DNA from: Auriscalpium vulgare
Lineage: Eukaryota; Basidiomycota; Agaricomycetes; Russulales; Auriscalpiaceae
Assembly (NCBI GenBank): GCA_019915015.1
Contig: JAHBBC010000018.1
Location: 868,001 to 932,000, forward strand
Direction of reading: 5' to 3'
Length of the DNA stretch: 64,000 nucleotides
Shown: positions 1 to 11,550 of the stretch, in pieces
How the letters are laid out: every line of letters begins with the position of its first letter
Position numbering within the stretch: position 1 is the stretch's first letter
The notes under the pieces: model-generated
Seen by the model: only the letters and a program-made list of their open reading frames with translations
Database searches by the model: none
What the model was told of the DNA's origin: nothing
Position numbers and translations under genes: made by a program

Positions 1-84
1 CCATGGCCGGAACCGCGCCTTTGACGGCCCTTCTGCCAGCCTTGTCTCGCTTGCATCGGGTGATCTGCAGGCAGCACAGATAGG

Positions 85-470
85 GCTCTGGTGGGGAGCA
101 GCGAGGGTTGGATGGCGGAGTGGATACGAGGAGCGGTGGTGGGGATGTCAACGCGCGCCTGAAAAGCGCGGGGCAGAGTGCACGCGCGCCTGAGAAGCGC
201 GGGCGGGGGTTCTGGTGCGAGGCAGGGAGGGTTGGATGGCGGGCGGAGGTCAGGGATACGGCCGGAGCGGTGGTGCAGCTCGCTGTCCGATCGTCAGAAT
301 GTCTACATAGCGGATCGTGGTCACATACCTTGGCTGGAGAGCTTGGTCCTTGGGTTATAGGGTGAGGTGATGAGAGGGAGAGAGGGTGAGGAGCGAGGGC
401 AAAGCTAGAGAGCGCGAGCTGGTGGGCGACGGAGAAGCCGAGCGCCTATCAGGTCCCGGCATATACCGGA
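85..470. repeat. Promoter-type direct repeat, left copy
   Basis: This stretch is nearly the same sequence as about 8685-9090, including the paired hairpin motif and the segment around 230-380. A shorter third copy lies at 26556-26685. In the other two places it sits just 5' of a minus-strand gene, so this copy probably belongs to the promoter of a minus-strand gene that lies beyond the left window edge. Homology fades near 470. No coding gene was recognised in 1-666. Confidence 0.7.
151..203 (-). promoter_or_regulatory. Paired hairpin motif, cluster 1
   Basis: Two copies of the motif start at 151 and 182, 31 bp apart. On the minus strand each reads CCGCGCTTYTCAGGCGCGCG. Its ends (CGCGC and GCGCG) can pair around a loop of about nine bases. 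Orientation fits a minus-strand gene to the left. Function as a promoter element is inferred only from position. Confidence 0.5.
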
Positions 471-666
471 ACCACGTGATCGTTTGTCTTCACCAGTGAC
501 CACTCACATCACAACGTAGCGTAGTTGGTATAATCCACACGTTCACACCTTTCACATGGCACAGACAAGTTCTCATTAAAAACGAAACTGTATTTAAGGA
601 CAGACGAAATGGAATTTGTGCTAAGAAATTATGTGCGCCCGTGAGCGACGTTGCATTGCCAGTGGC

Positions 667-3490
667 CTAGTCGGTACGCCTCCTTTTGGTAGGCTTTGTG
701 AGGTCCCAAACCCTCACAAACTTGCCCCGAATCCACACCCACTCGGAGTGAAGGTCGTCGTCGTTGTCGCTGTCGCTGACGGTGCACGGGACGGCGTTGG
801 ACGTGGCCGACGAGGACGTGCCTGCGGTGGACGAGGACGCGGTGGTGGAGGACGTGCCTGCCCCCAATGCACGCGCGCCAAAAGCGGCGGAGGGCGTGGA
901 GGACCTGGTCGCGGAGGACGTCGGCGCCCCAAACACTGGGGTGGACGGGCGACCGTTCGCGGGGACGGAGGACGTGGTGGCGGAGGACGTGCCTGCCCCC
1001 ATTGCACGCGCACCAAAAACGGCGGAGGGCGCGGCGGCGGGCGCGGGCACACGAGACCACGGGGCGGCGGACGTCGGCGCGGCGGATGAGAGGGCGGCGG
1101 GCGATCGGGCATAGGTGCGGGCGGCGTCGGTCTTCTTGTCGAGCAGGGTCCGGCTGATGGAAGGCTCAGGAGATTGCTATTGACACACACAAACCATAGT
1201 ACTCACAGTCCAATCCCAGCCGCTCTGTCCGTAGCCTTACGCTCACGCCGTCCGACATCGGTCGCAGGCGGCGCATCGAGGGCACGTCTCTTAGATTGTG
1301 GTCCAGTCGACGAACCCTCCACGTGGTCGTCTTCGCCCGGCCTCTTGACACCACGTCCTTGCTGCGGTCCAGTCGACGAGCCCTCGCCACGCCCCATCGG
1401 CTGTACACGCCCCCCGGCTGCGTTAGCCCAGATTCTCTCGATCGGCGGCGACCTCGTGGGCCTGAAGGCGCCTGGGACTACAAAACTCCACGGGCCCCTT
1501 CCCAGCTGATCCTCTCCGTAGAACGCCGTGTCGTGACGCTGGAGCCGACGAGCCCGCAGAGCCTCCAAGTCGACCATCGGCGCGTCGTCACGACCGCGAC
1601 CTCCGACGACAGACGAGTACGGCGGCGGAGGGGAAATCGCCTGGGCGGCGTCAGCGCTCGTAGAACCGGCGGTGGCCCGCAGGGAAGGGGGAGGCGATGA
1701 AGGAGGAGGCGATTCGGTGGCGACAGTGGTGCCATCAGTGTCTTGGGTGGGCTCCGGGAGGGGTTCGGCGGCAGTGGCGCCATCTGCGTCTTGGGTGGGC
1801 TCCGGGAGGGGTTCGACGGAGCCGTGCAGTCCGACGACGGTGAATGGCAGCCCTTCGAGTGGCGTCTGGCTCTCCAGCCACCGGACTTCCGTCCCGAAAC
1901 TGTTGAGGACATCGCCGTGGGTGTCTCGCGCGCGAATCAGAACGTATTGCGCCGCATCCGGGAGTGGGATCGGGTCATCAAAGCGTTGGTAGTTATCCGG
2001 AGCCCACCTGGTGCGAGCGGGGTCCCAGTACTGGGTCTGGGTGTTGTTTGCGAACCCGGCGGCCTCCATCTCTTCCAAGGTGATCGCGTACGCAGGGATG
2101 AACTCGGCGGTGCACAGGATGTGTCGAAAAGCGTAGCGTAGATGTCCCTGTTGACGGAGCCGATCAGCGTCAGCCTACAGCCTAAGTGGATGTCAGAACG
2201 CACCGCCCGCCACAACGTGATCCGCATGCCCTTGTACGCTGGCGGGCTCACAGGAAGACCGCCAGCCTCATCGCCATCGCTCCGATCGCCGTCGTCTCTG
2301 TCATCGCCGGGTGCGTCGCCGTCGGCGGGAGCGTCGCCGTCGCCCGACGGGTCCCGCGAGCCATCCGCCTCTCCTCCATCGCTGCTCGTGCGCATCGTCT
2401 GCAAGACCTGCCATCAGAGAGCATCCCGGGGTGCGGCGCGTGGATGACTGCTTACCTCCTGGGTGACGGACTCTGGAACAACAGATGAGCTGCGTTCCGC
2501 GCCCTCGTCAGCGTCAGCGTCGACGAGGGCGAGCGCGATCGCCATGTCCTGGTCTATCTGCTCGGCTGCAGCGCGCACACCCGCAACCTCCTGCTCGGCA
2601 ATCAAGGCGGCAAGGCGCGCGTCGCCGTCCATCTGCTCATCGCGCAGCGCACTGCCCTCGCCGCGCGACCCGCAGTTCTTGCGCGCGCGTCCACCCTGCG
2701 GCACGGTCAGTGAGTGGCGTGAAGCGGACAGAGTGGTACATACATTCGCCTTCGCCTTCAACGTTTTCGCGTGCTTCGCCTCGGTGGCCCTAGCGATCTT
2801 GTGCGCGGGCTTCGCCAACTCCTCCGCCGCGCGGACCGCGATCGCGAAGTCCCGGTCTGTCTGCTCGGCTGCAGCGCGCACACCCGCAACCTCTTGCTCG
2901 GCGATCAAAGCGGCAAGGCGCGCGTCGCCGTCCATCTGCTCATCGCGCAGCGCACTGCCCTCGCCGCGCGACCCGCGGTTCTTGCGCGCGCGTCCACCCT
3001 GCGGCACGGTCAGTGAGTGGCGTGAAGCGGACAGAGTGGTACATACCTTCGCCTTCGCCTTCAACGTTTTCGCGTGCTTCGCCTCGGCGGCCCTAGCGAT
3101 CTTCTGCGTGGCCTTCGCCACCTCATCCGCCGCGCGGACGGCCTCGATGGCAGCGACCCTGTCAGCCGTAGGCATCTCCTGCGCCGGGTACCACGCTCGG
3201 GCCTTGCGCTCCGCCTTACGCCACGGGCACTGCGCGTTCAGGCACTGCGAAATGCGTCCATTGAGCGGGGATAGAGGCCAAGCCGGTAAAGTGCCACTCA
3301 CCACTGCGTGCCACTGGCCGGCATGCTCAGGCTTGTATGTCATCGCCAGGCGTCCGTACGCGCCGCAGTGAGAGCAGGCGGAGGCCACGATGTCGGGTTT
3401 GCGGGCCTCGGCGTCCACGAAGCAAGCTCTCTTGAGACGGGAGCTGTACGCGAGAGACGAGTGCAGGACGGTGCGAGCGAGGCGGGCCAT
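667..3490 (-). CDS. Six-exon hypothetical protein with duplicated internal exon, 856 aa
   Basis: Exons read as complement of 3490-3047, 2998-2744, 2695-2456, 2407-2204, 2147-1207 and 1153-667; they sum to 857 codons including the stop. The N-terminus carries a possible zinc site (CSHC near residue 40 and CLNAQC near 85). A charged Ala/Lys-rich helical region follows, encoded by two copies of the same exon. Next come an acidic Asp/Gly stretch, a probable globular segment (VLIRARDTHGDVLNSFGTEV), and a Pro/Ser/Gly-rich tail ending in a basic, nuclear-localisation-like sequence. A short block RKATDRAAG recurs as RKASDRAAG in the neighbour at 4125-5930, so the two are distantly related. I do not recognise the family; a nuclear role is only an inference. 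The 3' end of intron 4 could be 9 bp further on, also in frame. Confidence 0.6.
2531..3138 (-). repeat. 304-bp tandem duplication containing an exon and intron
   Basis: Two adjacent units with a period of 304 bp (for example ctcggctgca at 2561 and 2865) are almost identical. Each contains the 3' part of one exon, a 48-bp GT-AG intron and the start of the next exon, so the protein gains an extra repeat of about 85 residues without a frame change. Confidence 0.85.
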
Positions 3491-3858
3491 TGTCGACTAA
3501 GGATGGCAAGCGTTCTGAGCGTTCTGAAAGGTTGGTGCTGAGCTCTGGTGAGAATCCATCCGTTTAAATGTCTTGACGTGTCCATCCCCGTCGCGCATGA
3601 TTCACAGAGACCCGCACCTTCAAGCGCCAGGGCGGCCACCCATCCTCCTGGGCGGCCGTTCGGCGGCATTTCGAAGAATTTGTCTCTTGTCTGCCCCTAC
3701 CCTCCCCTGCCCTGGTGCCCGACGTGAGCGAGTACCTCGGCATGCACCACTGGAGCCTTACGAAAACCAAATCTCTCGATACGCGACGCCTTGCCGACGC
3801 CTTTAAAATAAATTCAGGGCACATTGTTCCGCTGAGTCGGCGGCAAAGCGGTCCCGTC

Positions 3859-4004
3859 GTCAGAGCAAAGAGGAGGTAGAGCTAGCGAAGCGACGCTTAG
3901 AGAATCTAGATTGGTAACAAATTCGGGGATAGTCAGAGCAAAGAGGCGGTAGACGTAGCGAAGCGACCCTTAGAGAATCTAGATTGGTCACGAATTCGGG
4001 GATA
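3859..4004. repeat. Two tandem 73-bp units
   Basis: The sequence from cagagcaaag (3861) to the ggggata near 3930 is repeated at 3934-4004 with a few changes. It lies between the 5' end of one minus-strand gene (3490) and the 3' end of the next (4125). The rest of 3491-4124 shows no gene. Confidence 0.8.
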
Positions 4005-4124
4005 GGACCGCTGATCATCGACGATTGGGCATCGTCTTTCCGCGCACTCCGGCCTTCGCTCCTCGGGGTGCTATGGCCTCCCCTTGAGCTTGCACGAGCG
4101 CACGCTCCGCCTCCTGCCTCTCGG

Positions 4125-5930
4125 CTAACGTTTGACTAGCAACGTGTCAGTGTGCTGCGGGGAGTAATGACGGCTAGGGATACGCACAGTTCACGTCCTG
4201 CCGCTCTGTCCGATGCCTTGCGCACCCGCGCTCCAGGACGGTCCACCGGCGGCGCGGTAGGCACCGCAGCGGGGACCTTCGTGCGCGACTTCTTGGTTGT
4301 GCCCTGCTTCTCGCTCGTGCGCGGCTTCTTGGTGGCCGGGGCCTCCGTAGGGTCATGCGCGGCAGACTTCCGTTTCTTGGCTCCCTTGCGATTATTGTGC
4401 GAGGCAGCAGGTTGAGCCTCGGTGAGCATGACCGGAGCGGACTGCGGCTCCGAGGGGTCGGCAGCGTGCGTGGCAATCGGCCCGTCCGGTCCGGCCTCTG
4501 GCAGCGTCGAGGTGTCGGACGCGGCCTCTGGCAGCGTCGAGGTATCGGACGCGGCCGCAGTGTCGGGCGCAGTGGCCATGTTGTTGAGCGGGGAGTCAAC
4601 CGTCGCAGCGTCTGCAACAGCGAGCGCGGTGTCGGCCACCGGCGTAATGTCCGACGCGGGCGCGGTGTCGAGCGCAGTGTCTGCTCCAGCGAGCGTGGTG
4701 TCGGCCACCGGCGTAATGTCCGACGCGGCGGTGTCGGGCGCGGTGTCGGGCGCAGCGTCAATGTCGTTGAGCGGGGAGTCGACGGTCGCAGTGTGTGCAA
4801 CAGGCACGTACACGCTCTCTGAGGACACCGCTGACGGCGCGACCGTCGTGGCGAGTGCGGGTCGGTTTCCTGTCGTCGGTACGTCAGTTCCTATTGCGCT
4901 GTCCCTCAGGTTGACTGCGTACCGAAGATCTTCTCCATGAACGCGAGGAGTTCTATCCGGAGGTGTTGCGAAGTCCAATCTGGAGTGCGGCGTACAAGCC
5001 ACTGCTCGAAGTCTTCCTCTTGCGGCGTCTGGCCTATCGGCATGCTACAATAACGCAATGAGAGGTGATTTGCGTGCGGGAGGCTCAACACGTACATGTG
5101 AGCACCGGTACGTCCACCTTCCAAAGGACCGCCCGCAATGTACAGACCGACCCAGCCCGTCTCCTCGTACCAATGCTGTGCCTGTCGATTAATAGCCTCA
5201 ATCATGCCGGCAGCTTTTCTGGAGGGCAAAGGCGTCAGCGTCACTGCGCGATAAAGTGATGGACGGGGCATTACTTCTGGCGCTCCACCTCGGAGCTGCT
5301 GTTGCTGGGCGCCGCTTCCTCCGCACCGAGCGCCTCGAGCGCCTTGATATCATCTGCGCTCAGAGCATGGTAGGCGGCCGAGACCCTCTTCTGGTATGTC
5401 GCAGGTGATTCCCCCGGTTGAATGACAGGTTTGTCACGGTGAGTGCAGTCTGCACTCTGGAAGACTTTCCACGCGGACCCCGCGGGCGCTGCAACTGGTG
5501 CGAGGCGAGTTATCTGCGGAGCAGCCAGAAGCGCTTTCGAATACCTCGCGCTCTGCCCGTCAAGGTAGCCCCTGATCCTCTGCGATAACAGGTCAAGCCG
5601 TGGCGACAGGGATGCGTACAGGCCACTCACCGTGGGGCACGCGGCAAGGCGCTGGAGACGCTCCTCGCCAGTCTCGCCGACGATCCGGAGGACTTTTCGA
5701 TTTTTGTTCTTGTGCGATTTCTTGACGCGAGCTTGGTAGTCTTCCTCCGATTCCCCCTGGTGAGCGTCCTTGAAGTGCTCCTCGTAGAGGTCGGTGATCC
5801 TGGCAGCGATGTTGTCGAGAGAGTAGTAGGCGGCCTTAGGCGGCGCGAGCTCGCGCTCGGCGAATTCTTTGTCGGAAGCCTCTGCCAACCAGGCGGTCTC
5901 CTCTTTGCGCCATTTCCAGGAGGCGGGCAT
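4125..5930 (-). CDS. Four-exon hypothetical protein, 545 aa
   Basis: Exons read as complement of 5930-5275, 5218-4923, 4869-4195 and 4135-4125, exactly 546 codons. The intron at 4922-4870 has a canonical CTGAC branch site. The N-terminal part is helical and charged (begins MPASWKWRKEE). The second exon encodes a compact globular piece with WYEETGWVGLYIAGGP. The third is a long Thr/Ala/Asp/Pro low-complexity region with repeats of the type ASDITPVADTALA, then Lys/Arg-rich sequence ending RKASDRAAG. The frame is open upstream to 6179, so a longer start is possible; 5930 was chosen as the first Met before the conserved-looking region. Family not recognised. The basic tail and low complexity suggest a nuclear protein, as inference. 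Confidence 0.55.
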
Positions 5931-6175
5931 GAATAATGACAGTGAAGGGTGTAGTGAGCGACGTGCGAACCAGCATTCGGGGGGGGAGGGCTTAACTTTG
6001 CACTGTCTCTCTGCGCCCGCGCGCCGCACCGCGCCACGTGACCGAGGCCCTGAATTCAAACAAGTCCGTAGTCCATTTCCGTACGCGCCGCCGCCCTGAT
6101 AGATCAGCCCGCCGCCCTGCCCCTTGCAGGAGGCCCGGACGCTGTCAGTGTTCTTGTTAGCAAATTCAACCCCAC

Positions 6176-8592
6176 TCATCTCGATCTGTCACAGGGCGGT
6201 TTCGCCGACGCATTTATACGGAGCATGACAAATACACGCCGAAAGTCGGCCTACTGATAATGACGAGACAATGAGCTAGGAGCGACGAGGGGGAACGATG
6301 GTAGGCGACCCGACACGGAATAGAACTGGAAGCAGTAGAAACGGGCGATCTCTGCCTCGAAAAGATCCTGCGTGGTGCCCTCCGGTGTTTCCGGCAGCTT
6401 TCCGTTCGCGGCAGGCCAAGAATTCAGCACACGCGCCCATCGCGTGAAGGCCCCAAGCCGCCTGCCGTCCGTAAGACTCTCAATCCCGCACATCACTTCA
6501 CGGCGATCCCACATCGGCCGCACCTTGCCGTCGCCCTCCCAGATCAGCATGACCTCCTCCTCGCGCGCCGTGCCCCAGCCCGACTCCTCGGAGTACGCAG
6601 CAGGATCCATGATGCGGTCGAGTGCCATGAGCTCGAGACGGAAATTCATGCAAGACAACTCCCACGTCACTTCCATCCAAACCCGCGTGTCCAAATCTGC
6701 CTGCGCGCGGGCAAGCCCCCGCGACCCCCAGAGTGGTTGAAACTCTTCCCGGTAGGGTTCAAAGCCGCCGTGCACACCGAAGCGGACGTTGACGTCGATG
6801 CGGTCGGCCGCGCGCCGCTGCGTGCGCCGGTCCGGGGCCCGCTGCGGGCCGGCGGCCGTGCCTGTTTTGGGTGGGGGCGGAGGCAGCTTGCCGATGTCGA
6901 CGGACGACGACTGCGGCCGAATGTCACGGTCGGCGGGGATGTCGATCCGGTAGTAGCGACCCTCCAGAGCTATGCGCCATTGGCCAGCCGTGAGAACCAC
7001 CCTTCCCCCCTCCGGCGGCCTGACGGTTTGCGCGATGCACCATGGCCGGATTCTTAACCAATTGTGAATTCTGCCGCCCTGGATGCTGCCTTCATTGAAG
7101 AAAAGATGAATTGGAGGGAGGTGGTAAAGCTGCGGCCGGTGCGGATGTGCTACTGCGAGGGCAGGGTCTCGCGCGATGACAGCGGCCAAGAAGGCACACT
7201 CCGCGGTGAGCCATGCAGGCTTCGGTTCCGCCTTCGCCAAACGCTCAGACCCGGTCTTCTGAGCGCGCCCGACAGGCGGGCGAGGTGCTAGCATGAGGAT
7301 AGCGATTGAGGTCAAATCGCGGCAACCCGCATGAACAGGAACGCTGACTTACCTGAACCTGAGGAAGGGCCCGGACCGTGCTGCGTGGCCGTCGCCTCCA
7401 TCGCCGCTTCCTCCGCCTTCGCCGCTTCGAGGCGATCTTCCGCTCCCAGTGCGACCTTTGCGCTGACAAGGGGCTGACTGCTGAGGCTGAACCGAAAAAG
7501 CTGCTCGCTGAACCCTACCATCATGGCGTCCAGACTCACCCCGTCTTCCCACGGAGGCGCCCTCCTGTACTTGTTACCCTCGATCATGAACTGCTTGTTG
7601 CTCAGGTACTTCGACACGGGTGTGGGGCGCACGGGTATGAGAACGGTCGTCGCGTCGCTGATGGTGTAGGGCTCCCGCACCAGCCAGACCGGGACTCCAA
7701 CACGAAACATCGTCTCCGCGAGCAGCACCTTCTCCGTGATGATACCGCGGACGGGCAGGCAGTCGACGGCGTTGAAGCGCGGATCCTCGACCCTCGGCTT
7801 GACGACGAGCATGTAGGTAACCCAGGCCCTGAGCTCGAGGAGGATGCGCTGGCTCTCCCGGAACCACTGGAGGACCTCGAACGACGCCATCGGCTCCCCG
7901 GCCAGCACACCGCTCACGGACTTCGCCTTCGAGAGGAGCCTCTCAGCGAACTGCAGAGCGGGGTCGAGCTTGTCGCCGTCCAATGGGCGCTTAGACTGCT
8001 TGGGGAGTTCCGCGGCGATCTTGGCAACCATCTCGTTCACTTCAGAGTGAGCCTGCTGCAGGCGGAGCTTGACATCTTGAGCGAGGCACCCTATCGTCGC
8101 GCTGCTCGTGCGGCTCCATTCTTCGAGGAGCTTTGGCGACCACTGCATCCATGGCACGGCCGTGTCTTTGAATTGGACTGGCGAACGCCTGTCGTCGCAG
8201 ACGGGAAGTGGAAGCGCCGGGTTCAATGGGGCAGCACAGCTATGAGGATACATGGCGTCGTAGACCTGGGGCCACTTCATGAGCTCGAATGGCCCGAGCA
8301 TGCCGTCGGCGAAGTAACTGAAGGTACGATGCTCGCGGTGGGTGGGTACCTCGGGAATCCATTTTGTATTCGGACTGGAGACGCACACGGAGCCCCGCCC
8401 ACTATCCCAGCATGCGAGGACTTCGCAATCCATCGCGCGAAGGACATAGGTGACACCCCGGGCGGCGCTTCGCTGCGCCGCAGCGATGACGTCCTGATAC
8501 GTGAACGTGGTGGAGGCTGTCTTGACGCTGCTGTCGTTGCCATTTTTGCTACTGCTGGCCTTCGCGGATGTTTTCAGGGTGTCGGGGGCCAT
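6176..8592 (-). CDS. Three-exon agaricomycete-specific hypothetical protein, 761 aa
   Basis: Exons read as complement of 8592-7353, 7287-6317 and 6250-6176, totalling 762 codons. Exon 1 contains a block of the type LPVRGIITEKVLLAETMF followed by VPVWLVREP (about residues 280-310). Exon 2 contains LPPIHLFF and then NWLRIRPWC (about residues 450-480). From general knowledge, proteins with this combination are numerous, unnamed and lineage-expanded in agaricomycete genomes; no biochemical role is known to me. No membrane segment or signal peptide is obvious. The ATG at 8592 lies 40 bp downstream (in coding sense) of a hairpin motif pair. The gene shares its direction with the two downstream genes but there is no evidence of co-transcription. 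Confidence 0.65.
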
Positions 8593-8631
8593 GTTGGGTT
8601 TGGGAGCGCCGAACGCTTATCGGGGGTGTCG

Positions 8632-8817
8632 ACGCGCGCCTGAAAAGCGCGGGGCAGAGTGCACGCGCGCCTGAGAAGCGCGGACGGGGGCTCTGGTGCG
8701 AGGCAGGGAGGGTTGGATGGCGGGCGGAGGTCAGGGATACGAGGAGCGGTTGGTGGGGATGTCAACGCGCGCCTGAAAAGCGCGGGGCAGAGTGCACGCG
8801 CGCCTGAGAAGCGCGGG
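8632..8817 (-). promoter_or_regulatory. Duplicated promoter module with four hairpin motifs
   Basis: Motif copies start at 8632, 8663, 8765 and 8796, i.e. two pairs with 31-bp internal spacing. The pairs sit in a 133-bp tandem duplication. All read in the orientation of the minus-strand gene that begins at 8592. Their role in transcription is inferred from position and from the recurrence at other genes. Confidence 0.55.
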
Positions 8818-9090
8818 CGGGGGCTCTGGTGGTGGGCAGGGAGGGTTGGATGGCGGGCGGAGGTCAGGGATACGGCCGGAGCGGTGGTGCTGCTCGCTGT
8901 CCGATCGTCAGAATGTCTACATACCGGATCGTGGTCACATACCTTGGCTGGAGAGCTTGGTCCTTGGGTTATAGGTGAGGTGATGAGAGTGACAGAGGGT
9001 GAGGAGCGAGGGCAAAAGCTAAGAGCGCGAGCTCAGCAGTGGTGGAGTGACGAGGCGACGGAGAAGACGATCAGATCAGCAGGGCGCTTA
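8685..9090. repeat. Promoter-type direct repeat, right copy
   Basis: Near-identical to about 85-470, with a few substitutions and small indels. Together the two copies bracket the three-gene block 667-8592. The sequence from 9091 to 9290 is unique in the window apart from two copies of a short unit (cagttcctccttcagcc) near 9210. Confidence 0.7.
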
Positions 9091-9290
9091 TCGCAAGCTT
9101 ATCGCGGTCACCGTCAGAGCGCTAATCGCGGCCAGCGCTAACGACTTACAACGTCGGAGCTTGATGTCGAAGTTCCTCCTTCAGCCAACCCTCTGCAGTC
9201 CATGGCAGTTCCTCCTTCAGCCAACCCTCTGCAGTCCATGGCAATTCTTTCTCGTTGCGCCTCGACTCGATGTAACCGCAACACTCCGAT

Positions 9291-9636
9291 CGACGCTCTA
9301 CCGTCGCATCGTCAACGCCTTCCCCCGCAGTCCTGCAACCGAGCCCGCGTTTATCAGACGTGCGCGCATACTGTTGTGACTTTCCATGTACGACCCTCTT
9401 GCCCGCGTTTCTCAGACGTGCGCGCACAGATGTGAGTTGCGTTGGCGGCGACCACACTCTCATCGACGCTCTACCGTCGCATCGTCACCGCCTTCCCCCG
9501 CAGTCCAGCAACCGAGCCCGCGTTTATCAGACGTGCGCGCATACTGTTGTGACCTTCATGTACGACCCTCTTGCCCGCGTTTCTCAGACGTGCGCGCACA
9601 GATGTGAGCTGCGTTGGCGGCGACAGCGAGGTACGC
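9291..9636 (+). promoter_or_regulatory. 173-bp tandem module with four hairpin motifs
   Basis: Two units of 173 bp begin with cgacgctctaccgtcgc at 9291 and 9464. Each carries two motif copies, of forms CCCGCGTTTATCAGACG and CCCGCGTTTCTCAGACG (starts 9344, 9402, 9518 and 9573). All point towards the plus-strand gene starting at 9716. Confidence 0.55.
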
Positions 9637-9715
9637 GTGCAGATAAGCCGGTGAGCCGAGGGACGCCCGTCTGTTGGTCATGCCACGGTCGCACCGCTCT
9701 TTGCCTCCTGCCACC

Positions 9716-10224
9716 ATGTCCCCCACCATCAACCTCAACCTCAACGTGACCGTCGTCATGAGCGTCCCCGGCCGCTACGTGCGTACACAAATTTTTATGT
9801 TCGGCTCGCATACTGAGTGGTTTTGCTGGCGCAGGAGCTTTCCATGCCCGAGCTCCAGTACGCAATCAGGAGCGACACGGGTGCGCACCCCTCACAGGCG
9901 CCCCCTACCCCGACGTCGTCGCGGGAACCCAACGCGGCGCCGTCCCACAACCCCACGGCGGCGACGACGCACGAGCACTCCTCGCGCGCCCCACAAGCCC
10001 CATTCGTGCGCCGCGGCCGCGTTGGGCGGCCACCCCCGGTTCAGACGGTCTGGCGCGACGACTCGCCAGAGCCTGCGGCGCGGCCAAGTGGCGGAATGCC
10101 GCCGCTGAGCGCCTGCGGGGAGAACGAGGGGCATATGGGCCTTCCCGCCCAGGAACTGGGCACCGGAGGTCCCTTTGACGGGTTTGTGGAGGTGCCGAGC
10201 GCGCAGGGAGAGCACACCCCCTAA
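9716..10224 (+). CDS. Small two-exon hypothetical protein, 150 aa (paralogue of 29459-29839)
   Basis: Exons 9716-9778 and 9835-10224. The first exon encodes a 21-residue beta-like N-terminus (MSPTINLNLNV...SVPGRY) and the second begins with ELSMPELQY, followed by a Pro/Ser/Gly-rich, probably disordered region. The gene at 29459 has the same exon structure, the same splice phase after GRY and the same SxPELxY start of exon 2, so the two are paralogues despite unrelated tails. Function unknown. The 9637-9715 leader follows directly on the duplicated motif module. Confidence 0.5.
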
Positions 10225-10602
10225 AAGGGTCGCCCGTCATTGGTACGTTGGTGCCCTTGTGCGTCTTGGCGTCTCATTGAGTTTTCTCATCAGTCCTCGC
10301 CGTTTATTCCACACTGCTGCCCCTGCACGGATACCCCGCAGTCCCCCTAGCCTACGAGTCTCTCTGTCGTTACTGCACGCGAAATACCATTCCTTTTGAT
10401 GATGTTCGTGATGCGCCGGGATCCATTGTACGTTCGCTATGTGTGTGTGGCTGTCGCTCTAGTTCTCGCAATGCATTGGATGACTTGACCCTCGAGTGAG
10501 ATGGCTATGCACGCACGCGTCCGCTCTCCGGTACTCGGCAAGCCGCACGCAATAAGTTTCATCGAGAGTACGCAAGATATATTGTAGAAAGTACACAATG
10601 TT
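10225..10602. other. Intergenic, no gene seen
   Basis: Between the convergent ends of the plus-strand small gene and the minus-strand TET/JBP-like gene. Only short, low-quality open frames are present. Confidence 0.6.
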
Positions 10603-11550
10603 CTACTTGGGTGGAAGAGATGGATAAGCGGCACGAAGCCCCTCGAACGTAGTGAACAGCGGGTGGGGGACTCCGTAATCATCAAGTATGTCCTTGTGCG
10701 TAAAATGCACTAGGCACAATCGCTGGCCTCCGGCGCTCCAGGGCATGACCTTATGAGGTACAATGCAGCCCACGAGGAGAAGGAGCGTACCGGATTCGTA
10801 TCCCAAGCTCGTACGAAAGATGGGGAGGTCGAGGGTGCAACCATGGTACGGACCGACCGTCAACAGCGCGTCAACCCCAGCTAGACAACCCTTGGCGTCG
10901 CGATGGCTCGGTGTTTCGCGGTTGTAGATGATGGAAATGCCCTGGAATGATGACGACCAGCCGTTGGCGTGCACAGCAGTCTCCGTACCCTGGCGGAGGT
11001 GCTCCATGGCCTTGGAATACGCACGGTGCGCATCGGGAGTGGCAATCTCGATCAAATGCTCGATCCGCATCTGAAAGATCTGGATCTGCGAAAGCAGGTG
11101 CTGTGTGGCAGCAGCGTGTGGCTTCGTGCCCGCCAACGAACCGCTGAACCGCAGCGGTTCATTCTGTGCCCGTCATTCAGCTGCTGTGGCCTGTGACAAA
11201 AGCAAGCGACGCACCGGTTTTCCTATCTCCTTCCAGCCGGGTGAGATATGGTGGCACCCGACCTTGTTGTCTCCTTCACCGCGGTAGCCCTGCTTCGCGC
11301 CGCGCCCCAGCGTATCGGCCGACATTTGGGGCGGGAATTTGTCCGCAAACTCATCGAGATACGTCGCATGGGCCCGCTTGAGAAGAGCACAAGGGTTAGC
11401 CAAGTGCAGGAGTAGCAGGGGATGGGAACGCACGCTGACAGAGGGCGAGAGGTATCCAGGGAAGTGGAACGCGATGAGCAAGCCGTTCCGGTCGAAAAAG
11501 GACCTGGGCTGCCCGTCCGTGAAACTTTGCGGCTTAAGGTGGGCAAGCGG
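10603..11550 (-). pseudogene. TET/JBP-like 2OG-Fe(II) dioxygenase, 3' part of interrupted gene
   Basis: Contains the rest of exon 2 (to 11215), a 51-bp intron (11214-11164) with an AATGAC-like branch site, and the terminal exon 11163-10603. The C-terminal exon has the double-stranded beta-helix signature of fungal TET/JBP proteins: an HxD metal motif in SHRDAKG, then a YESGTLLLLVG strand, a second metal His in VPHKV and the 2-oxoglutarate-binding Arg in GQR. Known family members oxidise 5-methylcytosine or related bases in DNA in the nucleus. Element A is inserted at 11551. Joining this segment to 26482-25985 and dropping one 4-bp target copy gives 446 codons with no internal stop, so the interruption looks like the only lesion. 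Family assignment rests on motif recognition, not on a profile search. Confidence 0.72.
11547..11550. repeat. Target site duplication of element A, left
   Basis: GCGG, matched by GCGG at 25985-25988. Confidence 0.75.

Noticed and set aside
714..1190. Pro/Arg-rich 158-aa minus-strand frame
   Set aside because: An alternative frame of the last exon of the 856-aa gene; the splice acceptor at 1154 selects the other frame and gives an exact codon total.
2463..3371. 302-aa plus-strand open frame
   Set aside because: Antisense shadow of the 856-aa gene; it includes the duplicated exon and crosses introns with no splice or motif support.
7378..8643. 421-aa plus-strand open frame
   Set aside because: Antisense shadow of the 761-aa gene, a product of high GC content.
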